In this document: positions 1-9,201 of the stretch, piece by piece | Layout: every line of letters starts with the position of its first letter | Position numbering within the stretch: the first letter of the stretch is position 1 | Assembly (NCBI GenBank): GCA_963762525.1 | Contig: CAVXKT010000003.1 | Span: forward strand, 248,001 to 312,000 | Direction: 5' to 3' | Length of the DNA stretch: 64,000 nt | Source: DATFDN01 sp963762525 | GTDB lineage: Bacteria > Pseudomonadota > Alphaproteobacteria > Acetobacterales > Acetobacteraceae | Position numbers and translations under genes: made by a program | The notes under the pieces: model-generated | The model's database searches: none | What the model saw: the letters and a program-made list of their open reading frames with translations, nothing else | Told to the model about the DNA's origin: nothing

Positions 1-618
1 TCGATCAGCTCAAGGCGCAGCTCGGGCAGGTGGCGCAAGCGCTCGAGCTGGCCAAAACCACCGGGCAACAGAAGGATCAGCAGATCGCCAATCTGGGCCA
101 GCAGCTCAATGTGGCGCTGGCCGCCAAGGTGCAGGAGCTGCAAACCTATCGCAGCGACTTCTTCGGCACCCTGCGCAAGGTGCTCGCCGACGAGCCGGGC
201 ATCGAAGTGGTCGGCGACCGCTTCGTGATGCAGAGCGATGTGCTGTTCGGCGTCGGCAGCGCCGAGCTGTCGGCCGACGGCGCCGTGCAGATGAGCAAGA
301 TCGCCGAGACCATGAAGCATATCGCCGCGAAGATTCCGCCCGGGATCATCTGGGTGCTGGACGTGGACGGCTATGCTGACCGCCAGCCCGTGACCGGCGG
401 GCGGTTCACGTCGAACTGGGAGTTGTCGGCGGCGCGCGCGATCAGCGTCGTCGAGTTGCTGGTGCGCGAGGGCGTCCCGTCCGACCATCTCTCGGCCACC
501 GGATTCGGCGAAAACCACCCGCTCGAACTCGACCGACACGCCGGAGGCGTATGCCAAGAACCGCCGGATCGAGCTGCGGCTGACCGACTACAACCGGACC
601 AGAGGCGGCGGCGGCTAA
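1..618 (+). CDS. OmpA/MotB-family peptidoglycan-binding protein, C-terminal part
   Basis: The gene enters from the left edge, so the N-terminus is missing. The visible part begins as a Gln/Ala-rich probable coiled coil, followed by an OmpA-like domain (VLFGVGSAELSADG, then LDVDGYADRQP, then ATGFGENHP). The last conserved block, TPEAYAKNRRIELRLTD, lies in another frame and ends at TAA 616-618. One extra base near 523-527 explains this, giving ENHPLNSTDTPEAYAKNRR. The family anchors outer-membrane or motor proteins to peptidoglycan. The specific role is unknown because the N-terminal domain is outside the window. Confidence 0.8.
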
Positions 619-626
619 GGCGGCAC

Positions 627-1115
627 TCAGCGCACCTGCGGGGCGCCGGTCGTGTTCGTGTTGTTGTTGTTGAGCCCGGGGTTGAAGCGGCCGATATTGC
701 CGAACAGCTGCTGCAGCATCGAGGTCTCGGTCCCCGGGGCGGGGGTGCTGCGGGCGACGATGCTCGCCGGCAGCGCGTCGGCCTGGTTCAGCTTCTGCAC
801 ATTGCGCAGCACGCCGCCCTGATCGAAGTTGAGCTCGACCACATTCTGGCTCAGCACGCGTTGCGTGCCGGCGACCACGGGACGGGTCATCATCCCGACA
901 TAAACCCAGGTGTTCTGGTCGAACGTGCCCTTGGCCGTCGGTGAGCCGAGCAGCGCCGTCGCATCCGCCTGCGTCGTCACCCCGGGGACGAGCTGGCGCA
1001 TTTGATCGGCATCGATGCGGTCACCGCGCGGCTGCGCCGGCGGCGCGAGCAGCGAGCAGCCGCCGAGCAGCAGGGCGCCGAGAAGGGGGGGTAAGGATCG
1101 AGACACCGGGATCAT
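627..1115 (-). CDS. bamE: Outer membrane assembly lipoprotein BamE (SmpA/OmlA family)
   Basis: A 162-aa lipoprotein: the signal peptide ends in the lipobox LLGGC (residues 16-20). The SmpA/OmlA fold follows, with the typical GVTTQADATALLGSPTAKG and TWVYVGMMTRP segments. BamE is an accessory subunit of the BAM complex that inserts beta-barrel proteins into the outer membrane. It is convergent with the OmpA-like gene and divergent from the cytochrome bc1 chaperone at about 1220, so the 100-bp gap between them should hold both promoters. The Asn/Thr-rich C-terminus is variable in the family. Confidence 0.88.
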   Translation of the reverse strand: MIPVSRSLPPLLGALLLGGCSLLAPPAQPRGDRIDADQMRQLVPGVTTQADATALLGSPTAKGTFDQNTWVYVGMMTRPVVAGTQRVLSQNVVELNFDQGGVLRNVQKLNQADALPASIVARSTPAPGTETSMLQQLFGNIGRFNPGLNNNNTNTTGAPQVR

Positions 1116-1221
1116 CCTGATTGCGGAAGCGATTCGCGCATTTTGCCGGAGCGCGGCGACGCGCTATGTGAAGCCGTTGTCACGGTGAACCGCGCAAGTC
1201 AATCAGGTTTCACCGCCATGA

Positions 1222-1779
1222 TCGCGAAAGAGGGCGGCCACGCTTCGATCCTTCCTCGCGCCGCGCCGTCGCCGCCACGAGCGGGTCGGCTTCGGGCTCT
1301 ATAACGCCGCCGTGGCCGCGGCGCGCGCGCCGTATCTCTATGCGGTGCTGGGCGCCCCGGACACGCTGGACGGACGCTTTGATCTGGTCGGGCTCCACGT
1401 CTTCCTGTTGATCGATCGGCTGCGCGACGCCCCGGACGTGGCGCAGGCGGTATTCGACGCCATGTTCAGCGACATGGACCAGAATTTGCGGGAAATGGGC
1501 GTGGGCGACCTGTCGGTGGGCCGCGAGGTGCGCGCGATGTGGGAGGCCCTGCACGGCCGCGCCGCCGTCTATGCGGCGGCGCTGGACGCGGGCGACGCGG
1601 CGGCGCTCGCCTCCGCCCTGACCCGCAACGTCTGGCGCGGCGGGGCGGCTCCCGCCGGTGCGGCTGAGGCGCTGGCGCGGCTCGCGCTGGCGCAGCGCGC
1701 GCACCTGGCCGGCCAGCCGCTCGCACGCCTGGCGGCGGGCGAGGTCATGTTTCTGCCGCCGGAACCGGCGGCGGCATGA
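1222..1779 (+). CDS. Ubiquinol-cytochrome c chaperone family protein (CBP3-like)
   Basis: The frame encodes RRRRHERVGFGLYNAAVAAA, then LDGRFDLVGLH, FDAMFSDMDQNLREMGVGD and the family signature around GREVRAMWEALHGR. This is the alphaproteobacterial homologue of the CBP3/UQCC1 assembly factor of cytochrome bc1. The conserved N-terminus extends upstream of the GTG at 1312, but the frame has no start codon back to the TGA at 1219. The likely true start is the ATG at 1218, joined by a one-base error before about 1240. The stop overlaps the start of the YceD gene (ATGA), so the two are cotranslated. Confidence 0.8.
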   Translation, partial: SRKRAATLRSFLAPRRRRHERVGFGLYNAAVAAARAPYLYAVLGAPDTLDGRFDLVGLHVFLLIDRLRDAPDVAQAVFDAMFSDMDQNLREMGVGDLSVGREVRAMWEALHGRAAVYAAALDAGDAAALASALTRNVWRGGAAPAGAAEALARLALAQRAHLAGQPLARLAAGEVMFLPPEPAAA

Positions 1780-2261
1780 GCGGGTTGTCGCGTCCGCTGG
1801 CGGTCGCGCGCATCGGCGCGGCGCCATACGCGACGCTGGTGGAGGCAAATCCGGCGGAGTGCGCGGTCTTGGCCGAGCGGATGCTGATCCCGGCCGTGCT
1901 GGCGCTGTCCTGCGCGTTCGTGCTGCGGCGCGAGGGCGACGTGATTCGCGCCGAAGGGCGATTGCGCGCCCGCGTGGTGCGGACCTGCGTGATCACGCTC
2001 GACGATTTCGAGACCGATGCGATCGAGGATTTCGCCGTCCTGTTCGTGCCGCAAGGATCGGAGTCGGGCGACATCGATCCCGCCGCCGAGGACGAGATCC
2101 CGTATTCGGGCCAGACGATCGACCCGGGCGAGGCGGCGGCCGAGCAGCTTGCGCTCGCGCTCGATCCGTATCCGCGCCGGCCGGGGGCGGAGATGGCCGA
2201 GACCGAGACCGAGACCGCGAATCCGTTCGCCAAACTCGGCGAGCGGCTGCGCCCGCATTAG
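1776..2261 (+). CDS. YceD/DUF177 family protein
   Basis: A 161-aa acidic protein. It has the DUF177 core CVITLDDFETDAIEDFAVLF (a Cys-containing segment at about residue 70) and the C-terminal PYSGQTIDPGEAAAEQLALALDPYPR, matching the family pattern of an acidic stretch, then D-GE--AEQL-L-LD-YPR. YceD proteins are linked to 23S rRNA accumulation and usually sit before rpmF or plsX; here SecB follows instead. The start overlaps the stop of the upstream chaperone by 4 bp. The last cysteine pair seen in many homologues is absent, as is common in alphaproteobacteria. Confidence 0.82.
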   Translation: MSGLSRPLAVARIGAAPYATLVEANPAECAVLAERMLIPAVLALSCAFVLRREGDVIRAEGRLRARVVRTCVITLDDFETDAIEDFAVLFVPQGSESGDIDPAAEDEIPYSGQTIDPGEAAAEQLALALDPYPRRPGAEMAETETETANPFAKLGERLRPH

Positions 2262-2361
2262 TTCATCGGTGCAGCGACGGATCGAGCATTGCCGGTGACG
2301 CTCGCGCCTTCCCGCCCGGGTTGGCATCTGCTACCGGGGCGGCGCACGAACGGAGAGCGCC

Positions 2362-2907
2362 ATGTCCCAGACTTCCCCTCAGACCGGCACGCAAGCCGGA
2401 GCGCAGGCGCGCCCGCCGCTCGTGGTGAATATTCAGTACGTGAAGGATTTGTCTTTTGAGGTGCCGGGAGCGCCGCAGGTTTTCACGCAACTGCGCGCGC
2501 AGCCGGCCGTCAACATCAATCTGGATGTGCAGGCGCGCCGCATCCAGGAGGGCCAGGACGTCTTCGAGGTGGGGCTGCTGATTCGCGCCGAGGCGCAGGA
2601 GACGCCGGCGAGCGGCAACGGCCAGGAGGCACCGCCGGCGGCAACGCCCAACACCGTCTTCGTCGCCGAATTGACCTATGCCGGCGTGTTTACATTGAGC
2701 GGCCTGCCGGAGAATGCGGTCGAGCCGGTGCTGCTGGTGGAGTGCCCGCGCATCCTGTTCCCGTTCGCCCGCAATCTGCTCGCCGACGTCACCCGCGAGG
2801 GCGGGTTTCCGCCGGTGCTGCTGCAGCCGATCGATTTCGTGGCGCTTTGGCAGGCACGCCGCGCGCAGGGGCAGGGTCAGCCGCAAGGGCAACCGTTGGT
2901 GGTGTAA
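2362..2907 (+). CDS. secB: Protein-export chaperone SecB
   Basis: A 181-aa cytosolic chaperone. It holds secretory preproteins unfolded and passes them to SecA. Family blocks are clear: IQYVKDLSFEVPGAP (about 28-42), VNINLDVQARR, AELTYAGVFTLSG, ECPRILFPFARN and GGFPPVLLQPIDF. The N- and C-termini are Gln/Gly-rich low-complexity tails, as in other alphaproteobacterial SecBs. The start ATG at 2362 follows GGAGAGC. It is alone after a 100-bp gap, so it probably has its own promoter. Confidence 0.95.
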   Translation: MSQTSPQTGTQAGAQARPPLVVNIQYVKDLSFEVPGAPQVFTQLRAQPAVNINLDVQARRIQEGQDVFEVGLLIRAEAQETPASGNGQEAPPAATPNTVFVAELTYAGVFTLSGLPENAVEPVLLVECPRILFPFARNLLADVTREGGFPPVLLQPIDFVALWQARRAQGQGQPQGQPLVV

Positions 2908-2914
2908 TCATGAG

Positions 2915-3270
2915 ATGAAGCTCGCCCGCTTCGATAGGTTCTGCGAACGTCTGCCGGGCGCGACACTGGCAATCCAATGGCGCGGCAGCCACGTTTACAA
3001 GGTCGGCGAGAAGATGTTCGCATCCGGCAACGACCGCAACGGCGCCGTCAGCCCGTACTACGTGTTCAAAACGAAGCCCGCTTCCTTCGAAATGCTGCTC
3101 GAACAAGGGGTCGCATCGCCTGCGCCCTATCTGCCTCGGGGGCATTGGGTGAGGATAGGCGACCCCGACGTGCTGTCCGAGCACGACCTCACCCTCTATC
3201 TCGCGCAGTCCTATCGATCGTGCTGGAAAGCCTTCCGCGGGCCAAACGGAAGAGCCTCGACCCGGGCTGA
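2915..3270 (+). CDS. MmcQ/YjbR family DNA-binding-like protein
   Basis: The frame from ATG 2915 gives KLARFDRFCERLPGATLAIQ, GSHVYKVGEKMFAS, YYVFKTKPASFEMLLEQG and PYLPRGHWVRIGDPD, typical of the small MmcQ/YjbR (CyaY-like fold) family. The family ends with a basic helix. Here that end, IVLESLPRAKRKSLDPG, is in another frame and stops at 3270. One missing base near 3212 restores a protein of about 118 aa, the normal family length. Without repair the frame would run to 3382 with an unrelated tail. Biochemical function is unknown. Confidence 0.78.
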
Positions 3271-4329
3271 TCGGAGGCGAAGCGGTCGGGCGGCACCCCG
3301 CGAGGCATCGCAGTCCGATCCGGCGGGTCGCAGGGTGGCGCCGGATGCCCTCATCGCCGTCCCGCACCCGACGGCGCGGTAAGCCGGCGGCGGCGCGGCA
3401 GGCACGCCGGCGCCGCGCCGCTGGCGGGAAGATAACGCACGATCTGGCGCGGTAAGCCTCCGTCATCCCCCGCCCGCCGCCGCGCACAGCGATACAAAAG
3501 TGGCATTGCGATGCCGACCGGCTCATCAGCGCCGTCATCAGCCCCATCAGCCGGAAGCCGACGCCCAGATCGGTCGAGGTCGAACCAGATCAGCGTCAGC
3601 GCGCCGAGACCGAACCGGCGATAGACCACGAGCGCGATCACCGAGGCGGTAACAGGAGCGGCAGCGTCATCACAGCGGAAACCGCAATGCGCCCCGTCTG
3701 AGTGCCGCCGAGGCGCTCCGCGCCGCCTCCTGCAGCAGGCCGCGCACGCTCGCGCGAAGCCAGAAATCGTCGCGCGAGATCGGAGACCGAGATGCGCACC
3801 GAGTTGTTCGGCGCGATTTCGCGGGTTGCCAACACCAAGGTGCAGAGGCCGAGAAGACCGGCCGATCGCTCAAGATAGGGATGCGAGTTCCGGCGTGTGA
3901 TCGCCGATCCGAAAGCCGCCCCGGAATGCCGAGCCCGCCTGAAGGACGAACGCCGGCCATGAATTGCCGCCCCTCGAGCCTCGCCCTCGCGGCGGCGGCC
4001 TCCGTATCGACGGGGCGGCCGCCTCGGGCATGATCGCCCACCGCTCGCGATGCGCCTCGATCATGCGCTCGGTCGGGCCGAGGATACGCATTCGGCGATC
4101 GACCGCATTCACGCGTTCAGGTCATGCTTCGAACATTGCTCGCGGACATCGTACCCGAATACGAGCTGCGCGCGCCGCTTCCGGGGGCACTCGGTCGAGT
4201 GCAGATGGCCGCGGGTCGAGCGATGTCTTGGTTTCGAGCGGCTGATCAGCACCGTGCCCCCGGAAAAGCAGACCTCCGCCAATCTGAACGCCTGGCTCAG
4301 CTACGGCGACGACTTCTGAACGAGGCTGA
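3271..4329 (+). other. About 1.06 kb without a confident intact gene; decayed coding traces
   Basis: No complete gene can be supported. On the minus strand between about 3880 and 3450, hydrophobic and amphipathic pieces in different frames could be joined (for example VLATREIAPNNSVRISVSDL, RGLLQEAARSASAALRRG, SVIALVVYRRFGLGALTLIW), suggesting a membrane protein broken by several indels. On the plus strand at 4050-4333, two overlapping frames hold LRTLLADIVPEYELRAPLP and a Cys-rich stretch ending AWLSYGDDF. None of these could be assigned to a family. The stretch separates the YjbR gene from the ABC ATPase genes. Confidence 0.4.
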
Positions 4330-5407
4330 CTAGCCGGCCGTGCCCGCCAGCGCCGCCCGTCGTTCCTCGTAAAGCGCCATGCGTCGGGCCGCCGCGGCGG
4401 CGATCCCGCCCGCGGCCTGCTCGGCATGGACGGGGAGTTCGGCGGCGCGGTGACAGGCCGCCAGATGTCCCGGGCGCCATGGCGCGAGCGGCGGCGGCTC
4501 GGCGCGGCAGCGGTCGATGACGAAAGGGCAGCGGGTGTGAAAGCGGCAGCCGGCCGGCGGGTTCATCGGGCTCGGGATATCGCCTCGCGCGACCTCCCGC
4601 TCGCGCACGCGGTGCGGATCGGGGCGCGGAATCGCGGCCAGCAGGGTGCGCGTATAGGGATGGCGCGGATCGGCGAACAGCGTCTCCTTGGCGGCGATCT
4701 CGACGATCTGGCCGAGATACATCACCGCCACCCGGTCGGCGACGTGCTTCACCACCGCGAGGTCATGGGCGATGAACAGGTAGGCCAGCCCCAAACGCGC
4801 CTGCAAATCCTCGAGCAGGTTGATGACTTGTGCCTGGATCGACACGTCCAGCGCCGAGACCGGTTCGTCGCAGACGATCAACTCCGGCTCCACCGCCAGC
4901 GCCCGCGCGATGCCGATGCGCTGGCGCTGGCCGCCGGAGAACTCATGCGGGTAGCGCTGCGCGTGATAGGACGCGAGCCCGACCAGGTCGAGCAGGTCGG
5001 CGACCCGGCGCTCGCGCTCGCGGCGGTTGCCGATCCGATGCACGACCAGCGGTTCGGCCAGAATCTGCCCCACGGTCATCCGCGGGTTCAGCGAGGCGAA
5101 CGGGTCCTGAAACACGATCTGCATTCGCCGCCGCAACTGTCGAAGCGGGGTGCCGGAAAGGCGGGTGATGTCGCGGCCGTCGAAGCGCACCCGGCCCGCG
5201 GTCGGCTCGATCAGGCGCAGCACCAGCCGCGCGGTTGTCGACTTGCCGCAGCCCGAACTCGCCCACCAGCGCCAGCGTCTCGCCGCGATCGAGCGCGAAC
5301 GAAACGCCGTCCACGGCGCGCACGACACCGAGAGTGCCGGCGAAGACCAACCCGCGACGGACCGGATAGTGCTTGGTGAGATCGACGGCTTCCAGCAGCG
5401 CCGTCAC
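4330..5407 (-). CDS. Dipeptide/oligopeptide ABC transporter ATP-binding protein (DppF/OppF type)
   Basis: Cytoplasmic ATPase of a peptide importer. The start GTG at 5407 overlaps the stop of the upstream ATPase (GTGA). Visible motifs are the Q-loop FQDPFASLNPRM, the signature FSGGQRQRIGIARAL, Walker B LIVCDEPVSALD and the H-loop FIAHDL. The peptide-ABC C-terminal domain carries the CRFHTRCPF cysteine cluster. The Walker A is split: LALVGE is in one frame and SGCGKSTTARL in the next. One extra T around 5257 (GAGTTCGGG for GAGTCGGG) accounts for it. No permease or binding protein is nearby. Confidence 0.88.
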
Positions 5408-6387
5408 GAAATCAGCGCCTCGACGGGGGCGCGGATGCACGCCGCGCGATGACCGGGGCCGAGATGGCGTAATTCCGGCTCGGTCTCGGCGCAGGCGGGG
5501 GCGGCGAACACGCAGCGGGGATGAAATCGGCAGCCCGCCGGCAGTGCGAACGGCGGCGGCACGGTGCCGTCGATCGCGAGCAGGCGCGCGCGATTTTCCT
5601 CGACCCGGGGAATGCTGCCCAGCAGGCCGAGCGTGTAGGGGTGCTGCGGGTCGTCGAACACCGCCGCGCCGGCCGCCTGCTCGGCCACCCGGCCGGCGTA
5701 CATGACGGCGACCTCATCGGCCATCTCGGCGACCACGCCGAGATCGTGGGTGATCAGGATGATCGCCATGCCGGTTTGCTGCTGCAGCTCATGCAGCAGA
5801 TCGAGAATTTGCGCCTGCACGGTGACGTCGAGCGCGGTCGTCGGCTCGTCGGCGATCAGGAGATCGGGGGCGCAGGAGAGCGCCATCGCGATCATCACCC
5901 GCTGGCGCATTCCGCCCGACATCTGGTGCGGGTATTCGTCGAAGCGCCGCTCGGGTGAGGGAATGCGCACTCGCCCGAGCGCCTCGATCGCGCGCGCCCG
6001 CAGCGCTGCCGACGAGGCTTGGCGGTCATGCGCGCGCATCGCCTCGGCGATCTGGTCGCCGACGGTGAATACGGGATTGAGGCTGGTCATCGGCTCCTGG
6101 AAGATCATGGCGATGCGCCGGCCGCGAATCCCCCGCATGTCGAACGCTGACAGGCGCAGCAGATCGCGGCCGTCGAACATGATCCGGCCGGCGGCGATCC
6201 GTCCCGGCGAGGGGACCAGGCGCATGATCGACAGCGAAAGGATCGACTTGCCGCACCCGGATTCGCCGACGATCCCGAGCGTGCGCCCGCGCTCCACCGA
6301 GAGCTCGACGCCATCCACGGCGGCGACCGTCCCCTGATGGGTGTAAAAGACGGTGCGCAGGCCGTCGATGGCGAGGAGCGCGGTCAT
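5404..6387 (-). CDS. Dipeptide/oligopeptide ABC transporter ATP-binding protein (DppD/OppD type)
   Basis: A 327-aa intact ATPase: Walker A GESGCGKSI (about 42-50), Q-loop FQEPMTSLNPVF, signature MSGGMRQRVMIAMAL, Walker B LLIADEPTTALD, H-loop ITHDL, and the C-terminal CRFHPRCVFAAPAC cluster typical of the peptide-transporter subfamily. It pairs with the DppF-type ATPase downstream as the usual heterodimer. The 120 bp before it and the HD-GYP gene beyond contain no permease genes, so the transporter is either completed elsewhere in the genome or is a remnant. Confidence 0.9.
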   Translation of the reverse strand: MTALLAIDGLRTVFYTHQGTVAAVDGVELSVERGRTLGIVGESGCGKSILSLSIMRLVPSPGRIAAGRIMFDGRDLLRLSAFDMRGIRGRRIAMIFQEPMTSLNPVFTVGDQIAEAMRAHDRQASSAALRARAIEALGRVRIPSPERRFDEYPHQMSGGMRQRVMIAMALSCAPDLLIADEPTTALDVTVQAQILDLLHELQQQTGMAIILITHDLGVVAEMADEVAVMYAGRVAEQAAGAAVFDDPQHPYTLGLLGSIPRVEENRARLLAIDGTVPPPFALPAGCRFHPRCVFAAPACAETEPELRHLGPGHRAACIRAPVEALIS

Positions 6388-6510
6388 GGCGGCGGCAAGG
6401 GAGACGGCATGGCTGCCCGTGGGATTGCGGCGGCGCGCCGCGAGGTGTCGCGTCTCTGATAGAGGACGACGCGCGTCCCGGGAAGCGCGGGGCGCTCCGA
6501 GGGGCGCGCG

Positions 6511-7869
6511 CTACGCCGTCAGGTCCAGCGTCGGCAGCACCCCCCAAAGCGCATTCAGGCAGCCTCCGTCGAGACCGGCGTCCCGGCTCCGTTCCATGGC
6601 GTCGATGGCCGCTTCCACCGAAAACGGCGGGCGGTACGGACGCCCCGCGGTGATCGCGTCAAAGGTGTCGCTGACGGCGATGATCCGCATCTCCAAGGTG
6701 ATGGCGTCACCGCGCAGCCGCTTCGGATAACCGTTGCCGTCGATGCGCTCATGATGCGCCGCGGCGATCGGCGCGATGTCGCGAAAGACCGATACCCGCG
6801 ACAGGATTTCCTCGGTCAGCACCGCATGGCGGCGCATCTCATTCCACTCGGCGGGTTCGAGCCGCCCCGGCTTCTCGAGCACGCCGCTGCTGACGCCGAG
6901 CTTGCCGATATCGTGCAGTAGCGCCGCGCGGCGCAGCCAACGGCGGCGTTCATCGGACACCCCGAGAGCGGCGGCGATCGCATCGGTGTAGCGCGTCACT
7001 CGACGGCTGTGAGCGACGGTGAAGCTGCTTTTTGCATCGACGATATCTGCGAACGCCTCGGCGATGGCGTCCAGCCGATCCTCATCGATCCGGATCACCC
7101 GCGCCAGGGGTTCGCACGCGGCGACCCGCTCGTCCAGCCCGTCGGCCGCCAGCCCCGCCCAAACACGATCCTCGGCGCAGGCGACCCGGAATGCCTCCAC
7201 GACGGAGGGATCGAACCAGGTGCCGGAGCGCCGGCTTACTTCCGCCCGCGCCGCCGCCGGGCCGCCGACAGTATGGAAGACTTCGGCAACCTGGGCCAGC
7301 AGAGCAATGCGCGCATTGAGCGGGATCGCGGTCCCCTCGATCCGGAACGGGCGGCCCTTGCCATTCCAGTGCTCATCCAGCGCATAAACGGCAGCCGCCA
7401 CGGCGTCGCCGAAACCCAGGCGACGTACGATCTCGGCGCCGCGTTCGCAGCGGGCCTGGATCAGTTCGTCCGCCAGCCGATCGCCATTGTGGATCAGGTT
7501 GAGAACGCGCTTGATGCGATGAGCCAGCCGCTCTCCCGGCCCGGCGTGCCGCAGCACGTAATTTCCGAGTTGCCACAAACTCTGCGAGTCCACGGTCTTG
7601 AAGTCGCGCTTGGTGACCAGGTCGTTGCCGCCGTAGAGTTCCCACAGCCGGGCGGCGTTGCTGGTGCAGCCGGCGTCCTTCAGCAGCAGCGTGTAGTAGA
7701 GATCGGCCATTCGATCCGGCTCGGGCGTCAGGATTTGCCCGATATGCACCCCGATCCAGGCGCATCGCAGCAGGTGGCCGGGCGGCTGACCTTCGGTCAG
7801 GTCCAGCGCATAGCTGAGCGATCCGATGATTTCAGACAACCGCATCGAATGAAAGTCCGGGCCGGCCAT
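6511..7869 (-). CDS. HD-GYP domain protein (probable cyclic-di-GMP phosphodiesterase)
   Basis: A 452-aa protein. The C-terminal half is a canonical HD-GYP domain: LLHDIGKLGV holds the HD pair and HHERIDGNGYP the GYP signature. The N-terminal half looks like a second, degenerate HD-GYP copy, with DEHWNGKGRP where the HHE/GYP motif should be. HD-GYP enzymes linearise c-di-GMP and control motility and biofilm. Translation may start at the internal ATG at 7845 (MRLSEIIGSLSYALDL), which better fits related proteins. It lies upstream of the ABC ATPases on the same strand. Confidence 0.86.
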   Translation of the reverse strand: MAGPDFHSMRLSEIIGSLSYALDLTEGQPPGHLLRCAWIGVHIGQILTPEPDRMADLYYTLLLKDAGCTSNAARLWELYGGNDLVTKRDFKTVDSQSLWQLGNYVLRHAGPGERLAHRIKRVLNLIHNGDRLADELIQARCERGAEIVRRLGFGDAVAAAVYALDEHWNGKGRPFRIEGTAIPLNARIALLAQVAEVFHTVGGPAAARAEVSRRSGTWFDPSVVEAFRVACAEDRVWAGLAADGLDERVAACEPLARVIRIDEDRLDAIAEAFADIVDAKSSFTVAHSRRVTRYTDAIAAALGVSDERRRWLRRAALLHDIGKLGVSSGVLEKPGRLEPAEWNEMRRHAVLTEEILSRVSVFRDIAPIAAAHHERIDGNGYPKRLRGDAITLEMRIIAVSDTFDAITAGRPYRPPFSVEAAIDAMERSRDAGLDGGCLNALWGVLPTLDLTA

Positions 7870-8099
7870 TCGAACCGGCGTCCCGTCAGCTCCGATAGTC
7901 CGTCTCGCGCGGCTTTTGAGTTTTCGGCGGGCAGCTCAAATCTCTATACTGCGTCTATAAAAGACAAAGCGCGCCAAGCTCTCGGCCGATACTCGGCGAA
8001 GAGTTGGCCAATAAAGCGGCCGGACAATTTATGAGTTTCATTTTTAAGCCCCCGATCATCGGCGATCATCGCGAGGTCCGGCAGGGGCGTCAACGCCGG

Positions 8100-8708
8100 T
8101 CAATCACCCCGAACGCCCGAACCGTGGGTGCCGATCATCGCCAGCACCTCGCGCCGCGTGGTGGGATCATCGCGGAAGCTGCCGAGCATTCGGCTGGTGA
8201 CCAATGTCGCGCCCGGCTTGTGCACGCCGCGCGTCGTCATGCATTGATGCGTCGCCTCGATCACCACCGCGACGCCGCGCGGCTGCAGAATGTCCTGGAT
8301 GGTGTTGGCGATCTGCGCCGTCATCTTCTCCTGGATCTGCAGGCGCTTGGCGTAGGCATCGACGAGGCGCGCGAGCTTGCTGATCCCGACCACCCGCCGG
8401 TGCGGCAGATAGGCCACGTGGGCGCGCCCGAGGATCGGCGCCATATGGTGCTCGCAGTAGCTCTCGACGCGGATATCACGCAGCACCACGATCTCGTCGT
8501 AGCCGTCGGTCTCCTCGAAGGTGCGTTCAAGGAGCGCCACCGGATCGAGGCGATAGCCGGCGAAGAACTCCTCATAGGCGCGCACCACCCGCGCCGGCGT
8601 CTCCTGCAGACCCTCCCGCGCCGGATCGTCGCCGGCCCAGCGGAGCAAGGTCCGGACCGCCGCCTCCGCCTGTTCGCGGGAGGGGCGGTCCTCGGGGAAA
8701 CTATCCAA
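8100..8708 (-). CDS. folE: GTP cyclohydrolase I
   Basis: A 202-aa enzyme converting GTP to 7,8-dihydroneopterin triphosphate, the first step of folate synthesis. The zinc and active-site motif CEHHMAPI is present, with VGISKLARLVDAYAKRLQIQE, the second zinc cysteine in THQCMTTRGV, and the late SRMLGSF segment. This is the classical Zn-dependent FolE, not the FolE2 type. It lies 21 bp after apaG on the same strand, so they may be cotranscribed. folP, also in folate synthesis, is far away in this window. Confidence 0.96.
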   Translation of the reverse strand: MDSFPEDRPSREQAEAAVRTLLRWAGDDPAREGLQETPARVVRAYEEFFAGYRLDPVALLERTFEETDGYDEIVVLRDIRVESYCEHHMAPILGRAHVAYLPHRRVVGISKLARLVDAYAKRLQIQEKMTAQIANTIQDILQPRGVAVVIEATHQCMTTRGVHKPGATLVTSRMLGSFRDDPTTRREVLAMIGTHGSGVRGD

Positions 8709-8729
8709 CGGCGGCTCCTGCTCGGCTGG

Positions 8730-9134
8730 TCAATGCACTTGCCCGCCCTGGTGCGGGCTGTCGAGGCTGAAGGCGGGAATGGCGACGTCGAAATTCTCGC
8801 CCGACGCGGGCACGCTCATGTGATAGGCGCCGACCATGAAGCCGGACGGCGTGTCCAGCGGCGTGCCGGAGGTATATTCGAAGCTTTCGCCCGGCTCCAG
8901 CACCGGCTGCTCGCCGACCACCCCGGCGCCGTGCACGTGCTGGGTGCGTCCGCGCGCGTCGGTGATACGCCAGGTGCGCCGCATCAGTTGCACCGGCTCG
9001 CGGCCGTTGTTCTCGATCTTCACGCGATAGGCCCAGACGAAATGATTTTCCTCCGGTCGCGACTGGTCCTCGAGATAGAACGCCCGCACGGCGATGCGGA
9101 TTCCGCGCGTCGTCTTGCTGTAATCGGCGGCCAT
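8730..9134 (-). CDS. apaG: ApaG protein (Co2+/Mg2+ efflux-associated)
   Basis: A 134-aa single-domain beta-sandwich protein. Diagnostic blocks are AYRVKIENNGREPVQLM, RTWRITDARGRTQHVHGAGV, VVGEQPVLEPGESFEYTSG and GFMVGAYHM. The start MAADYSKTTRGI at 9134 follows AAGCGGAG; upstream in-frame codons do not match the family. It follows metZ on the same strand, with 67 bp between them. The molecular function is poorly defined; E. coli apaG mutants show altered cobalt resistance. Confidence 0.93.
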   Translation of the reverse strand: MAADYSKTTRGIRIAVRAFYLEDQSRPEENHFVWAYRVKIENNGREPVQLMRRTWRITDARGRTQHVHGAGVVGEQPVLEPGESFEYTSGTPLDTPSGFMVGAYHMSVPASGENFDVAIPAFSLDSPHQGGQVH

Positions 9135-9201
9135 GCTCCGCTTGCCCTTGCTGCCTGCGGAGCGAATCGAAGGCGTCCGCGGCTTCATTGTCCAGTGGCA
9201 C

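Noticed and set aside
7900..8050. Promoter boxes in the AT-rich gap upstream of the HD-GYP gene (TATACT and TATAAA on plus, TATAGA on minus)
   Set aside because: No partner -35 hexamer at 16-18 bp could be found on either strand, so no specific promoter is called.
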